Assembly (NCBI RefSeq): GCF_010645065.1
Contig: NZ_JAADZW010000002.1
Coordinates: 310,001-374,000, forward strand
DNA: 64,000 bases
Direction: 5' to 3'
From: Flavobacterium fluviatile
GTDB lineage: Bacteria; Bacteroidota; Bacteroidia; Flavobacteriales; Flavobacteriaceae
Shown: piece after piece, positions 17,683 through 27,018 of the stretch
Layout: the number at the start of each line of letters is the position of its first letter
Numbering within the stretch: the first letter of the stretch is position 1
Notes under the pieces: model-generated
Databases searched by the model: none
The model's input: only the letters and a program-made list of their open reading frames with translations
Told to the model about the DNA's origin: nothing
Program-made: the position numbers and the translations under genes

Positions 17683-19440
17683 TTATTTGATGTTGATGGT
17701 GTAAGGCATTATTGCCTGAGCGCCTTTTAATTTCTGAAGTCTTTTGATGTGCTCAATAAGTAAATAATTTTCTTCCCCAATTTCTTCTTTTATAAAAGAT
17801 TCTTTTGATTTTGCAAAAGGAAATCCGGACAAAAGATCATTTAGATCCTTATCATATTCAGGATAATTTCGAGTATTGTATGATTTTATTTTAGAAATTT
17901 TGGCTGCTTCGGCAATAGCATCATTCAGTCCGCCAATTTCGTCAACCAAACCAATTTTTAAAGCTTCCGATCCTGACCACACTCTTCCCTGGGCAATAGC
18001 ATCTACCTGAGCGAAAGTCATCTTTCGGCCTTCGGCAACATGGGTTACAAAAGTCTTGTAGATTTGCTCAACGCTCTCTAATGTAAAAGCTTTGAACTTT
18101 TCGTCAACAGGCACAAATGGACTGTAGTTCGCTGAGTTATCGTGCGTTTTTACCTGTTCAGTATTAATTCCTAATTTATTAGCTAACGGACTGAAATTCG
18201 GTAAAATACCAAAAACACCAATTGAACCGGTAATTGTATTTTTTTCAGCAAAAATTTTATTGGCGTTGCAGGCAATGTAATACCCTCCTGATGCAGCATA
18301 ATTTCCCATAGAAACTACGACAGGCTTGATTTTTTTAGTAATTTCAATCTCTCTCCAGATCAGATCAGAGGTCAGTGCGCTTCCGCCCGGGCTGTCGATC
18401 CTTAAAACAATGGCTTTTACATCTTCATTTTCTCTGGCTTCTTTTAATGAACGTCGCATGGAGCCTTCACCAATTTGATTAACGTCGCCTTCACCGCTTC
18501 CAATTTCGCCCTGAGCGTAGATAATCGCAATTTCATCAGTTGCCGTGTTGGTTAGAGCAGTAGTGATATTGTTTTGAGTATAATCTGAAATCGAAATTTT
18601 GTTATAATCTTCATCTCTTTCTACTTTTAATGCTTTTTTGATGGCATTGTGATATTCGTCTTCATAGGCTACAATGTCAACCAGATGCTGAGCCTTAGCC
18701 ATTTCAGGTGTTCTCGCCAGTAATCCGTTTGCAATTTCGTTTAGTTTGGTCACAGGTATATTACGGCTCTTTGAAACATCAGCAACTATAGTTGACCAGA
18801 TCGAATTTAAAAGGGCTGTTATCTGCTCTCTGTTGGCCTCACTCATTTTGTTTTCCAGGAAAGGCTCTACAGCGCTTTTGTATTTTCCATGACGGATAAC
18901 TTCCATGTGAATACCTGATTTTTCCTGAAAATCTTTAAAAAACATTACTTCGGATGAAAGTCCTTTAAAATCAAAATCACCGGCAGGGTTCAAATAGATC
19001 GTATTGGCTACAGAATTCAGATAATATTCTTTTTGCGAGTACATATTGGCATAAGCCCAGACAAATTTTCCTGATTTTTTAAAGCTTTCCAGTGCATTTC
19101 TCAAGTCTTTATATTGTGCAAGACCTAAGGAAGATTCGTCGTTTAATATGGAGATACCTTTAATTTTATCATCGGTCTTTGCCGCTTCAATAGCGTTAAT
19201 TACATCTGACAGGCCAACTTTCCCATCCTTCGAGAATTGTGTCACCCATGGATCTGTAAATTTTCCTGCGTAGTCATTATTGATTCCTTTTAAATCTAAT
19301 TCAATAACCGAATCGGCTTTTACCGTTACGCTGTCGTCACCTCCAAAAATAGTTCCGATAAGTATTACTCCAAAGAAGAATAACATGATAAAAACAAAAA
19401 TACCAATCACAGTGGCAGCTACATTTCCTAAGAATTTCAT
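17683..19440 (-). CDS. sppA: Signal peptide peptidase SppA, 67-kDa type
   Basis: A 585-residue two-domain serine-lysine protease anchored by one N-terminal span (about 5-30). The general-base lysine is Lys188 in GKYKSAVEPF of the first domain, and the nucleophile is Ser384 in NYAASGGYY of the second, the split-dyad layout of E. coli SppA. RIDSPGGSALTSD (348-360) is the substrate strand. It clears cleaved signal peptides from the inner membrane. First gene of a two-gene unit with the exported hydrolase. Confidence 0.95.
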   Translation of the reverse strand: MKFLGNVAATVIGIFVFIMLFFFGVILIGTIFGGDDSVTVKADSVIELDLKGINNDYAGKFTDPWVTQFSKDGKVGLSDVINAIEAAKTDDKIKGISILNDESSLGLAQYKDLRNALESFKKSGKFVWAYANMYSQKEYYLNSVANTIYLNPAGDFDFKGLSSEVMFFKDFQEKSGIHMEVIRHGKYKSAVEPFLENKMSEANREQITALLNSIWSTIVADVSKSRNIPVTKLNEIANGLLARTPEMAKAQHLVDIVAYEDEYHNAIKKALKVERDEDYNKISISDYTQNNITTALTNTATDEIAIIYAQGEIGSGEGDVNQIGEGSMRRSLKEARENEDVKAIVLRIDSPGGSALTSDLIWREIEITKKIKPVVVSMGNYAASGGYYIACNANKIFAEKNTITGSIGVFGILPNFSPLANKLGINTEQVKTHDNSANYSPFVPVDEKFKAFTLESVEQIYKTFVTHVAEGRKMTFAQVDAIAQGRVWSGSEALKIGLVDEIGGLNDAIAEAAKISKIKSYNTRNYPEYDKDLNDLLSGFPFAKSKESFIKEEIGEENYLLIEHIKRLQKLKGAQAIMPYTINIK

Positions 19441-19575
19441 AAGTATATTTTTTTAATAAGTAGCAAAAACAAATGTTTCGTTACAGATTTTGATGAGCGA
19501 TTACAAATTCGGTTCAGAACCTGCAGCACAAATATATTGTTAATTCTAAAATAGTTTTAGTTAATTTGCATAATT

Positions 19576-20709
19576 ATGAAATCACAGCATCAGGTCGTTT
19601 TATCTATAGGAAGCAATCAGGGAAACCGGTTAGAAAACATTGAAAGTTGTATTAATTTGATACATCAGGAAATAGGTACCGTAATCCGGGTTTCAAAATT
19701 GTATGAAACGCCCGCCTGGGGATTCGAAAGTGATGCTTTTTACAATTGTGCTTTGCTTTTACACAGTTATTCTTCAGCACAAAAAATACTTAGTCAGATT
19801 TTAAAAGTTGAAAAACGTCTGGGAAGAATTCGTTCTGGTCAGCAAGGATATCAATCCCGGATTATTGATGTTGATCTGATTGTTTTTGATGATGAAATTA
19901 TTGAATCAGATAAACTTCAGGTTCCGCACCCGTTAATGCAAAACCGGAAATTTGTCCTGCTCCCCATGCAGGATTTGAAATTGACATGGAAACATCCGCT
20001 TCTTCAAAAAACTGTTTCAGAATTAATTGCAATTACTCCAGATGACAGTGTTTGTACTGTTGTTCAGAATTTAAAAAATCCATTGAAGGGAATTCCGGCT
20101 GAAAAGTTTAATTATATTGCTTTTGAAGGAAATATCGGTGCGGGAAAAACAACTCTGGTACAAAAGATTGCAGAAGATTTTAATGCAAAAACCGTTTTGG
20201 AACGCTTCGCAGACAATCCGTTTTTGCCTAAGTTTTATAAAGATCAGAACAGATATGCATTTCCACTTGAGATGTCTTTTCTCGCAGATCGTTACCAGCA
20301 ATTATCTGATGATTTAGCGCAGTTTGATTTGTTTAAAGATTTTGTAATTGCCGATTATCATATTTTTAAATCCCTGATTTTTGCAAAAATTACACTTGCA
20401 GAAGACGAATATCGCTTGTATAGAAACTTGTTTGATATTATTTATAAAGAAATGCCAAAGCCCGATTTGTATGTTTATTTGTATCAGAACACAGAGAGGC
20501 TGCTTCAGAACATTAGAAAGCGAGGACGAAATTACGAACAAAATATTTCTGCTGCATATTTAGATAAAATTAATATCGGTTACATGGAATATATTAAATC
20601 CCAAACCGATCTGAATGTTTTGATAATTGATGTTTCGGATCGGGATTTTGTCAGGAATCACGAAGATTATCTTTTTATATTGGATGAGATTACGAGGGTA
20701 GTTAATTAA
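19576..20709 (+). CDS. folK: FolK - deoxynucleoside kinase fusion
   Basis: A 377-residue two-enzyme polypeptide. Residues 1 to about 150 are 6-hydroxymethyl-7,8-dihydropterin pyrophosphokinase (LSIGSNQGNRLENI, then RSGQQGYQSRIIDVDLI with the metal-binding Asp98/Asp100, then VPHPLMQNRKFVLLP). Residues about 178-375 are a deoxynucleoside kinase: P-loop EGNIGAGKTT (184-193), ERFADNPFLPKFY substrate segment, and RKRGRNYEQ lid. The link is about 25 residues. It couples folate synthesis and dNTP salvage, both feeding thymidylate; such fusions are familiar in Bacteroidota. Confidence 0.92.
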   Translation: MKSQHQVVLSIGSNQGNRLENIESCINLIHQEIGTVIRVSKLYETPAWGFESDAFYNCALLLHSYSSAQKILSQILKVEKRLGRIRSGQQGYQSRIIDVDLIVFDDEIIESDKLQVPHPLMQNRKFVLLPMQDLKLTWKHPLLQKTVSELIAITPDDSVCTVVQNLKNPLKGIPAEKFNYIAFEGNIGAGKTTLVQKIAEDFNAKTVLERFADNPFLPKFYKDQNRYAFPLEMSFLADRYQQLSDDLAQFDLFKDFVIADYHIFKSLIFAKITLAEDEYRLYRNLFDIIYKEMPKPDLYVYLYQNTERLLQNIRKRGRNYEQNISAAYLDKINIGYMEYIKSQTDLNVLIIDVSDRDFVRNHEDYLFILDEITRVVN

Positions 20710-20737
20710 TATAATTATTTTAATATCTCTAATCGGC

Positions 20738-21277
20738 TTATTTCTTAATTTGCTTAAACAAATCCCAAACAACAATACCGGCACTTACCGCAATGTTCAA
20801 AGAATGTTTGGTTCCCAGCTGCGGAATTTCTATGCATCCATCACAAATTGCTACAGCTTCCTGGGCAACTCCATATACTTCATTTCCGAAAACCAGGGCG
20901 TATTTCTGATCTTTTTCCACTTTAAAGTCCTGAAGAAAAATGGCGCTTTCAACCTGCTCGATGGCAAGGGTTAATACGTTTTCTTTTTTTAAGTTTTGAA
21001 TAACTTCCAAAACATTTTCATGATGTTCCCAGGCAACAGTTTCAGTAGCGCCAAGAGCTGTTTTATGTATTTCTTTATTGGGCGGAGTAGCTGTAATACC
21101 ACATAAAATGATTTTTTCTACTAAAAAAGCATCGGCGGTTCTAAATACTGATCCTATATTATGTAAGCTGCGAATATCATCTAACACTAAAATCAGCGGT
21201 GTTTTCTCTGATTTTTTAAAATCATCAATTGATTTTCTGTCCAGTTCACTATTTTCAAGTTTTCTCATTGGGTTCAA
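20738..21277 (-). CDS. SpoU/TrmH-family RNA 2'-O-methyltransferase
   Basis: A 179-residue knotted SPOUT methyltransferase. It contains LVLDDIRSLHNIGSVFRTADAF (motif 1), LVFGNEVYGV (motif 2) and KHSLNIAVSAGIVVWDL (motif 3, the knot). It lacks an extra RNA-binding N-domain, so the target (tRNA or rRNA) cannot be assigned. Convergent with folK-dNK. Confidence 0.9.
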   Translation of the reverse strand: MNPMRKLENSELDRKSIDDFKKSEKTPLILVLDDIRSLHNIGSVFRTADAFLVEKIILCGITATPPNKEIHKTALGATETVAWEHHENVLEVIQNLKKENVLTLAIEQVESAIFLQDFKVEKDQKYALVFGNEVYGVAQEAVAICDGCIEIPQLGTKHSLNIAVSAGIVVWDLFKQIKK

Positions 21278-21286
21278 TTAGGGTCA

Positions 21287-21320
21287 TAAAAAAAGCTTCC
21301 AAAGATAAGGAAGCTTTTTC
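21287..21320 (-). terminator. Terminator after DUF1573 gene
   Basis: AAAAAGCTTCC / GGAAGCTTTTT with an 8-nt loop, T-run on the minus strand. Confidence 0.8.
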
Positions 21321-21341
21321 GATTATTTTATTGTTTTCAGA

Positions 21342-21767
21342 TTAGCTTTTCGCAGGATCTGGTAAAACTGTACCTTTAATAGTTAATGTTTTTGTTGGCT
21401 GCCCTTCAGCATTAGAAGTTACAGTTACCGTTTTTGTAAAAGCACCCACTCTGTCTGTAGCATATTTTACTCCAATAACACCTTTAGCTCCCGGAGCAAT
21501 TGGCTCTTTTGGTGTAGTTGGTACAGTACACCCGCAAGATCCCTGAGTGTTAGTGATAATTAATGGCTTTGTCCCGTTGTTTGTAAAAACAAACTGACGA
21601 TTACCATCTGAGTTATGAGCGATAGTTCCGTAATCGATAGTTTCATTTTCGAAAACCATACCTGCTCCCTGAACTTTCGCAACTTTAGTTGTTGCTTTTT
21701 TACTTTGTGCATTAGAAGCTGTAATTCCTGCTACAGCCAACATAACGAATAAGATTATTTTTTTCAT
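21342..21767 (-). CDS. Exported DUF1573 protein
   Basis: A 141-residue protein with a signal peptide (KKIILFVMLAVAGITASNAQ) and an ASH/HYDIN-like immunoglobulin domain: FENETIDYGTIAHNSDGNRQF and PLIITNTQGSCGCTVPTTPKEPIAPG, where the conserved SCGCT is the DUF1573 hallmark. Periplasmic or surface location; function unknown. It has a strong consensus promoter and its own terminator, so it is a single-gene unit. Confidence 0.88.
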   Translation of the reverse strand: MKKIILFVMLAVAGITASNAQSKKATTKVAKVQGAGMVFENETIDYGTIAHNSDGNRQFVFTNNGTKPLIITNTQGSCGCTVPTTPKEPIAPGAKGVIGVKYATDRVGAFTKTVTVTSNAEGQPTKTLTIKGTVLPDPAKS

Positions 21768-21796
21768 CTTTTAAGAGTCTTTGTTTTAATGATGAA

Positions 21797-21825
21797 CAAA
21801 ACTATATAAAATTCTTAAATCTCAA
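21797..21825 (-). promoter_or_regulatory. Consensus promoter of DUF1573 gene
   Basis: On the minus strand TTG, 18 bp, then TAGTTTTG, matching TTG-N19-TAnnTTTG of Bacteroidota sigma-ABfr. The -7 box ends 30 bp before the ATG. Confidence 0.65.
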
Positions 21826-21952
21826 CTTAAAAAATACTTAAAATATTTTATTTTTTTGGAACTTTTCGATATTCTTTTAAGTGAAGCTCTTCGGTATTCC
21901 TTCAAAAAACCATAAATTCGCTGTCTTAATTTTCATTTTAAAACATACTAAT

Positions 21953-24559
21953 TTGGCAGCTAAAGAAAAAGTGGTGAAAGAGACACCTTTAATGAAACAG
22001 TACAATGAAATCAAGAGAAAATATCCTGATGCCTGTCTGCTTTTCAGAGTAGGGGATTTTTATGAAACCTTTGGAGAAGACGCCATTAGAGCTTCCAAAA
22101 TTCTGGGAATAACTTTGACTAAAAGAGGTGCAGGTTCTGAAACTGAAACAGCTTTGGCAGGTTTTCCGCATCATTCTATAAATACATATCTGCCTAAATT
22201 AGTAAAAGCCGGACTTCGTGTTGCAATCTGCGATCAGCTTGAAGATCCAAAAATGACAAAAACTATTGTAAAACGAGGTGTAACGGAACTTGTCACTCCT
22301 GGTGTTTCTTTAAACGATGAGGTTTTACAGTCTAAAACAAACAACTTTTTAGCATCTGTTTATTTTGCCAATAAAAATATCGGGGTTTCATTTCTGGATG
22401 TTTCAACCGGAGAGTTTTTAACCGCACAGGGGAATGCCGAATATATTGATAAATTATTGCAGAACTTCAATCCAAGTGAAATACTCGTTCCTAAAACCTG
22501 CAAAACCGAATTTAGGGATGCTTTTGGGGATGATTTTCACAGCTTTTATCTGGAAGACTGGATTTACAAAGAAGATTATGCTCTCGAAACTCTTACAAAA
22601 CATTTTCAGACTGTTTCTCTAAAAGGTTTTGGAGTTGAAGAATTGAAAGAAGGAATTATCGCTTCAGGAGCTATTTTGTATTACCTTTCGGAAACGCAAC
22701 ACAAAAGGGTACAGCATATTACGTCAATTCAGCGTATTGCAGAGGACGCTTACGTTTGGATGGATCGTTTTACAATCAGAAACTTAGAACTGTATCATAG
22801 TTATAATCCAAATGCAGTAACGCTTTTAGATGTGATTGATCGTACGCTTTCACCGATGGGTGGGCGTTTGTTAAAACGATGGCTGGCACTTCCTCTGAAA
22901 GACAGTAATAAAATAAAAGGGCGTCATGATGTAGTGTCCTATTTGAAATCAAATCCTGAAATTTTACATAATATTCAGTATCAGACAAAGCAAATTTCAG
23001 ACTTAGAAAGGTTGATTTCTAAAATAGCCGCAGGAAAAGTTTCTCCTCGTGAAATTGTGTATTTAAAAGAGTCTCTGGATGCTGTTATTCCAATAAAAAC
23101 TTTAGCATTAGAAAGTTCTCAGGAGGCAATGAAGATTATTGGTGACAGCCTGCATGCCTGTGATTTGTTAAGGGAGAAAATCAAAGTTACCTTAAATCAG
23201 GATGCGCCTGTTGCGATTGCGAAAGGAAATGCCATTGCACCAGGAATCAGCGAAGAGCTGGACGAGTTACGTGGGATATCAACTTCAGGAAAAGAATTTT
23301 TGGAAGGAATTGAGAGAAGAGAATCGGAACGAACCGGAATTTCATCTTTGAAAATCTCTTTTAATAATGTTTTCGGCTATTATATCGAAGTCAGAAATAC
23401 ACATAAAGATAAAGTCCCGGAAGAATGGATTCGTAAGCAGACTTTGGTAAATGCTGAACGTTACATTACTGAAGAGCTAAAGGAATATGAAACTAAAATT
23501 TTAGGTGCCGAAGAAAGAATTCATAAAATTGAAACCGATATTTTCGAACAATTAGTGGCCTGGATTGCAACATATATCAAGCCAGTTCAGATGAACGCAT
23601 ATTTGGTGGCGCAATTAGACTGCTTGTGTTCTTTTACCCAATTAGCTATAGAGAATAAATATGTATGTCCTGAAATTGATGACACTTTCGAATTGGATAT
23701 CAGAAACGGAAGGCATCCGGTGATTGAAAAGCAATTGCCTGTTGGTACGCCTTATATTGCAAATGATGTATATTTAGACAGGGAGACGCAGCAAATCATC
23801 ATGATTACCGGACCGAATATGTCAGGTAAGTCGGCAATTTTAAGGCAAACGGCTTTGATAGTGCTTTTGGCTCAAATGGGAAGTTTTGTTCCGGCTGATA
23901 GTGTGAGAATGGGAATTATAGATAAAATTTTTACCAGAGTAGGGGCTTCAGATAATATTTCGATGGGAGAGTCTACTTTTATGGTAGAGATGAACGAAAC
24001 TGCTTCGATTCTGAATAATATCTCTGACCGAAGTTTGGTTTTGTTGGATGAAATCGGACGTGGGACGAGTACTTATGACGGAATTTCTATTGCATGGGCT
24101 ATTGCTGAATTTTTACACGAGCATCCGGGCAGGGCAAAAACCTTGTTTGCCACACATTACCACGAGTTAAATGAAATGACGGAATCGCTGCCAAGGATCC
24201 AGAATTATAATGTAGCGGTAAAAGAATTAAAAGATACAGTTCTTTTTATCCGTAAACTTGTAAAGGGAGGAAGCGCTCATAGTTTTGGTATTCATGTAGC
24301 AAAAATGGCCGGAATGCCGCAGCTTGTTATTTCAAAGGCACAAAAGCTTCTAAAGAAACTGGAGAAAAATCATTCGAGCGACGCGTTAAATGGAATCAAA
24401 TCTGCAAATGATGAAATGCAGATGAGTTTCTTTAATCTGGACGACCCTTTGCTGGAAGAAATAAAAGAAGAGATCATGAGTCTTGATATAAACGCAATTA
24501 CACCAGTTGAAGCATTAATGAAGCTGAATGAGATCAAGAGAATGCTGGTTAAGAAATAA
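21953..24559 (+). CDS. mutS: DNA mismatch repair protein MutS
   Basis: A MutS1 protein of about 868 residues. The mismatch-binding N-domain carries [11 protein letters not shown] (the Phe-x-Glu wedge), and the C-terminal ATPase has Walker A GPNMSGKS, Walker [17 protein letters not shown] and the [10 protein letters not shown] switch. I chose the TTG at 21953 ([18 protein letters not shown]) since conservation in flavobacterial MutS begins about there; the ATG at 21881 would add 24 poorly typical residues. Confidence 0.95.
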   Translation: MAAKEKVVKETPLMKQYNEIKRKYPDACLLFRVGDFYETFGEDAIRASKILGITLTKRGAGSETETALAGFPHHSINTYLPKLVKAGLRVAICDQLEDPKMTKTIVKRGVTELVTPGVSLNDEVLQSKTNNFLASVYFANKNIGVSFLDVSTGEFLTAQGNAEYIDKLLQNFNPSEILVPKTCKTEFRDAFGDDFHSFYLEDWIYKEDYALETLTKHFQTVSLKGFGVEELKEGIIASGAILYYLSETQHKRVQHITSIQRIAEDAYVWMDRFTIRNLELYHSYNPNAVTLLDVIDRTLSPMGGRLLKRWLALPLKDSNKIKGRHDVVSYLKSNPEILHNIQYQTKQISDLERLISKIAAGKVSPREIVYLKESLDAVIPIKTLALESSQEAMKIIGDSLHACDLLREKIKVTLNQDAPVAIAKGNAIAPGISEELDELRGISTSGKEFLEGIERRESERTGISSLKISFNNVFGYYIEVRNTHKDKVPEEWIRKQTLVNAERYITEELKEYETKILGAEERIHKIETDIFEQLVAWIATYIKPVQMNAYLVAQLDCLCSFTQLAIENKYVCPEIDDTFELDIRNGRHPVIEKQLPVGTPYIANDVYLDRETQQIIMITGPNMSGKSAILRQTALIVLLAQMGSFVPADSVRMGIIDKIFTRVGASDNISMGESTFMVEMNETASILNNISDRSLVLLDEIGRGTSTYDGISIAWAIAEFLHEHPGRAKTLFATHYHELNEMTESLPRIQNYNVAVKELKDTVLFIRKLVKGGSAHSFGIHVAKMAGMPQLVISKAQKLLKKLEKNHSSDALNGIKSANDEMQMSFFNLDDPLLEEIKEEIMSLDINAITPVEALMKLNEIKRMLVKK

Positions 24560-24625
24560 TTTCAGATTTAAAGATTAGGTTATCAGAAAGTTATAAAATA
24601 AGTATAATTTTTTTTCAAAAAAGGC

Positions 24626-24655
24626 TTGTTTAATTGAATAAATGTCCTAAATTTG
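24626..24655 (+). promoter_or_regulatory. Consensus promoter of tRNA-Gly/tRNA-Leu
   Basis: TTG (24626-24628), 19 bp, then TAAATTTG (24648-24655), an exact fit to the flavobacterial consensus, 48 bp before tRNA-Gly. Confidence 0.75.
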
Positions 24656-24703
24656 CACTCGCAATACAGAACAAGTGTTGTTGTTCTTAATAAAATTTGA
24701 AAC

Positions 24704-24776
24704 GCGAAAATAGCTCAGTTGGTAGAGCGCGACCTTGCCAAGGTCGAGGTCGCGGGTTCGAGCCCCGTTTTTCGCT
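24704..24776 (+). tRNA. tRNA-Gly (GCC)
   Basis: A full cloverleaf: acceptor GCGAAAA/TTTTCGC, anticodon stem CGACC/GGTCG with loop TTGCCAA (anticodon GCC), and T-arm GCGGG-TTCGAGC-CCCGT. CCA is not encoded. Confidence 0.97.
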
Positions 24777-24859
24777 CAAAACCAAAACACTCAGATAGTT
24801 TTTGATTTAATTAATTTTTTTTAAAAAAATTAGCTAAAAAAAATCCTGAAAGATATAAT

Positions 24860-24945
24860 GCTCGGATGGTGAAATTGGTAGACACGCTGGACTTAAAATC
24901 CAGTGAACAGCAATGTTCGTGCGGGTTCAAGTCCCGCTCTGAGTA
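24860..24945 (+). tRNA. tRNA-Leu (UAA), element integration target
   Basis: A class II tRNA with acceptor GCTCGGA/TCTGAGT, anticodon stem CTGGA/TCCAG with loop CTTAAAA (anticodon TAA), a long variable arm (TGAACAGCAATGTTCG) and T-arm GCGGG-TTCAAGT-CCCGC. Its 3' two-thirds are the attL core; the gene stays intact since the element supplies the same sequence. Confidence 0.97.
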
Positions 24946-24946
24946 C
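24891..24946 (+). repeat. attL core (56 bp, in tRNA-Leu)
   Basis: From the anticodon stem of tRNA-Leu to one base past the discriminator; identical to 53,394-53,449. Left of it is chromosomal tRNA sequence (CTGG), right of it element sequence (GAGAAAACC). Confidence 0.93.
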
Positions 24947-24949
24947 GAG

Positions 24950-24978
24950 AAAACCCCTTATTTATAAGGGGTTTTTTT
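24950..24978 (+). terminator. Element-supplied terminator for tRNA-Leu
   Basis: AAAACCCCTTA / TAAGGGGTTTTTTT hairpin directly after attL. The chromosomal equivalent is now displaced to 53,450-53,479, so the element restores tRNA termination and insulates int from the tRNA promoter. Confidence 0.75.
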
Positions 24979-24998
24979 ATTTTGGCTCGGTTTTAATT

Positions 24999-26336
24999 AT
25001 GAGAAAATTAGAGTTCACTTTTTCAAACGAGCCTACAAACGAGCCTGTAACTATTCGAATAAATGTAGGTATGCGTAACTATTCCGATGTGAAATTATTT
25101 ATTCCTAAAGTGGACGGAAAACCGTCTGTACTTCCTAATAAACGGTGGTATGTATATTATTATTTCAGAAATCCTGAAACCGGATTGATGGAAAAATTTA
25201 AAGATTATTGCAAAATTAATACTTACAAAACCGTTAACGAGAGAAAAGAGATTGGTAAGGTGTGGGTAGATGCTTACACTCTTTTACTTTCTCAGGGACT
25301 AAATCCATTTGCTGATAATCCTATATCCGAAAAAATATTGGCTGAGCCTTTGAAAAAATCAGTTAAACCAAAAGCAGCAGAAACAGAATCATTTGAAAAC
25401 ATAAAATATACTGTTCGTACTGCATTAAATTATGCTTATGATAATAAATTAGGAACTTGGAAAGAATCTACTGCAAGTGATTATATTACAAGGTTAAATG
25501 TTTTTCTACAATGGACAAAAGCGAACAAATTAGACAAAATAGATATTGCAGAACTTAAAGACGTTCATGTAATTGCGTTTATGAACTGGTTAACAATGCC
25601 TAAACCAAAAGGCAGGGGAGTTGGCGGAACTTCGCAGGATAATTACAAAAGATGTTTATCCGGATTGTTTGAAAAATTAGTTAAAGATAAAATTATCGAT
25701 CACAATTTTCTTGCTGATGTTGATACAAAAAAGAATGACCCGATCAAGAACACTCCTTTTACCGGATATCAGGTAAAAGAAATCAGGGAATATTTATTAC
25801 AGCATGATAAGCAACTGTATCACTTCATACAGTTCGTTATTTTTACATTTTTGCGCAATAGGGAAATTATAAGGCTAACAGCTGGTGATATAAATTTAAA
25901 AGAAAAGTATTTAAAAATAGAAACTAAAACACAAGCCAGACAAACCAAACGATTAGTCGGGCCCGTTTTAACTTACCTAAACGAAATCAATGTTTCAAGC
26001 TTACCCAAAAAAGCACACCTTTTTACTAACACCGGTGCTTTTGAGATTTGGGATGCCAGCGAAAAAACAAAAGTAGATCACTTTGGGAATAGATTTAAAA
26101 AAGTTAAAAATCATTTTGGGTATGGGGATGAATACGGAATATACAGCTTTAGACATACCGCAGCATTAGATTTGTTTTTTTCTCACATAAAAAAAGGGCT
26201 TACAGAACGCGAAGCCATTCTAAAATTAATGCCAGCTACCGGACATGCGAGCGAAGATGCTTTAAGAAATTATTTGCGTGATATTGGCGGAATGCTTCCA
26301 AAAGATTACGGTGCGGATTATACTTTGGAATTTTAA
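24999..26336 (+). CDS. int: Tyrosine recombinase (integrase)
   Basis: A 445-residue phage-type integrase from the ATG at 24999; the longer open frame would start inside tRNA-Leu and is rejected. An N-terminal arm-binding part is followed by a SAM-like core-binding domain (about 130-240, ASDYITRLNVFLQWTKANK) and the catalytic domain. Catalytic residues: Arg of FLRNREIIRL, Lys in the TKTQARQTKRL hairpin, Arg385 in YSFRHTAALD (the first His is Tyr here), His416 in TGHAS and the nucleophile Tyr425 in RNYLRD. It catalyses integration at tRNA-Leu and, with an excisionase I cannot name, excision. Confidence 0.93.
   Translation: MRKLEFTFSNEPTNEPVTIRINVGMRNYSDVKLFIPKVDGKPSVLPNKRWYVYYYFRNPETGLMEKFKDYCKINTYKTVNERKEIGKVWVDAYTLLLSQGLNPFADNPISEKILAEPLKKSVKPKAAETESFENIKYTVRTALNYAYDNKLGTWKESTASDYITRLNVFLQWTKANKLDKIDIAELKDVHVIAFMNWLTMPKPKGRGVGGTSQDNYKRCLSGLFEKLVKDKIIDHNFLADVDTKKNDPIKNTPFTGYQVKEIREYLLQHDKQLYHFIQFVIFTFLRNREIIRLTAGDINLKEKYLKIETKTQARQTKRLVGPVLTYLNEINVSSLPKKAHLFTNTGAFEIWDASEKTKVDHFGNRFKKVKNHFGYGDEYGIYSFRHTAALDLFFSHIKKGLTEREAILKLMPATGHASEDALRNYLRDIGGMLPKDYGADYTLEF
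25028..25052 (+). repeat. Arm-type repeat, left (inside int)
   Basis: Tandem ACGAGCCTACAA and ACGAGCCTGTAA, coding for the repeated NEP-TNEP of the integrase start. The 23-bp segment 25,030-25,052 recurs exactly at 53,284-53,306. The distance to the att core is 83 bp. Confidence 0.7.
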
Positions 26337-26380
26337 ATATTCGGTGTGATTACATAAAAAATAGAGCCCTAATTAAAGTA

Positions 26381-26416
26381 CTCTAAAATCTGTAAGTCAG
26401 ATTATAGAGCTTTTTT
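26381..26416 (+). terminator. Terminator after int
   Basis: CTCTAAAATCTG / CAGATTATAGAG stem, 5-nt loop, then six T. Confidence 0.75.
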
Positions 26417-26436
26417 AATTAAAAAATGGCTTAATC

Positions 26437-26745
26437 TTATATTTCGTTTGAATCTTCCCAAATTAGATAATTTTCAAGATAACGCCACGCATTTTTTAAA
26501 ACTTCTTTGTCGTTATTATCTGTAGCTTCGCAATTATTTTGTACATAAAACCCGAACCAGTTTTCGTCTAAATGTTCAAATCTATCCTGTATTCCTTTAA
26601 ATTGAAAATCTTTGAATTCATCTACGTTTATGAATTCAATTAGCGATAAACTCAAACGATGGTAAATCCATATACGCTGATCGTTTTGAGTTCCATCTTT
26701 AATTGGAATTTCACAAAAAAGAAATTCGGGGGGGGGTAAATTCAA
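26437..26745 (-). CDS. Small unknown protein with a C9 tract at its start
   Basis: About 102 residues, acidic, with Trp/Phe-rich C-terminal helices (NAWRYLENYLIWED). No family recognised. The in-frame start would be TTG at 26745, but an ATG at 26,755-26,753 begins MEKFEFTP in another frame and would join the main frame if the C9 run (G9 at 26,728-26,736 on the plus strand) had eight C. So it is either off by one base (assembly error or real phase-off state) or uses the TTG. It lies between the late-block terminator and int, a usual place for cargo genes. Confidence 0.5.
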   Translation of the reverse strand: MNLPPPEFLFCEIPIKDGTQNDQRIWIYHRLSLSLIEFINVDEFKDFQFKGIQDRFEHLDENWFGFYVQNNCEATDNNDKEVLKNAWRYLENYLIWEDSNEI

Positions 26746-26758
26746 ATTTTTCCATACC

Positions 26759-26766
26759 CAAATATA
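26759..26766 (-). promoter_or_regulatory. -7 box for the gene at 26437-26745
   Basis: TATATTTG on the minus strand, a perfect TAnnTTTG, only 4 bp before the ATG at 26755, implying a leaderless or nearly leaderless transcript. It abuts the late-block terminator. Confidence 0.45.
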
Positions 26767-26797
26767 AAAAAACCTCCCAAATTGAGAGGTTTTTTTA
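26766..26797. terminator. Terminator at the end of the late (virion) block
   Basis: AAAAACCTC / GAGGTTTTTTT hairpin, A-run and T-run on both sides, so active in both directions. It lies 4 bp past the last leftward late gene. Confidence 0.75.
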
Positions 26798-26800
26798 TAT

Positions 26801-27016
26801 TTATTTTTTTTCTACTTTTATTCCTATCTTCTTACCAAATGAAGATAGTAAATAACCTTTTTGTGTTCCAGTCCCCCACACCATGTAGCTTGGTGCGCCT
26901 ATATCTGATTCAATTTTCTTTTTTATTTCTGATGCTTTTGATTCAGAAATTTTTAAAATTTTAGCCACTTCTTTTAGTGTTTTTACTTTTGTACGAGTAA
27001 CTTTAATTGTTTTCAT
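26801..27016 (-). CDS. Small basic HTH-like protein (71 aa)
   Basis: A 71-residue lysine-rich protein. VKTLKEVAKILKISESKASEIKKKI (about 11-35) has the spacing of a helix-turn-helix. The rest (SYMVWGTGTQKGYLLSSFGKKIGIKVEKK) is a short basic beta tail. It starts 3 bp from the previous gene and could be a late regulator or DNA-binding virion component; family not recognised. Confidence 0.6.
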   Translation of the reverse strand: MKTIKVTRTKVKTLKEVAKILKISESKASEIKKKIESDIGAPSYMVWGTGTQKGYLLSSFGKKIGIKVEKK

Positions 27017-27018
27017 AA

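Noticed and set aside
21881..21952. Upstream ATG start for mutS
   Set aside because: It adds 24 residues of hydrophobic/basic sequence unlike MutS N-termini; similarity begins at about the TTG at 21953.
20738..24559. Insertion sequence near mutS or tRNA genes
   Set aside because: No transposase-like frame or terminal inverted repeats found in this stretch.
24903..24998. Integrase start inside tRNA-Leu
   Set aside because: It would translate the tRNA 3' half and the terminator hairpin; the ATG at 24999 gives a normal integrase N-terminus.
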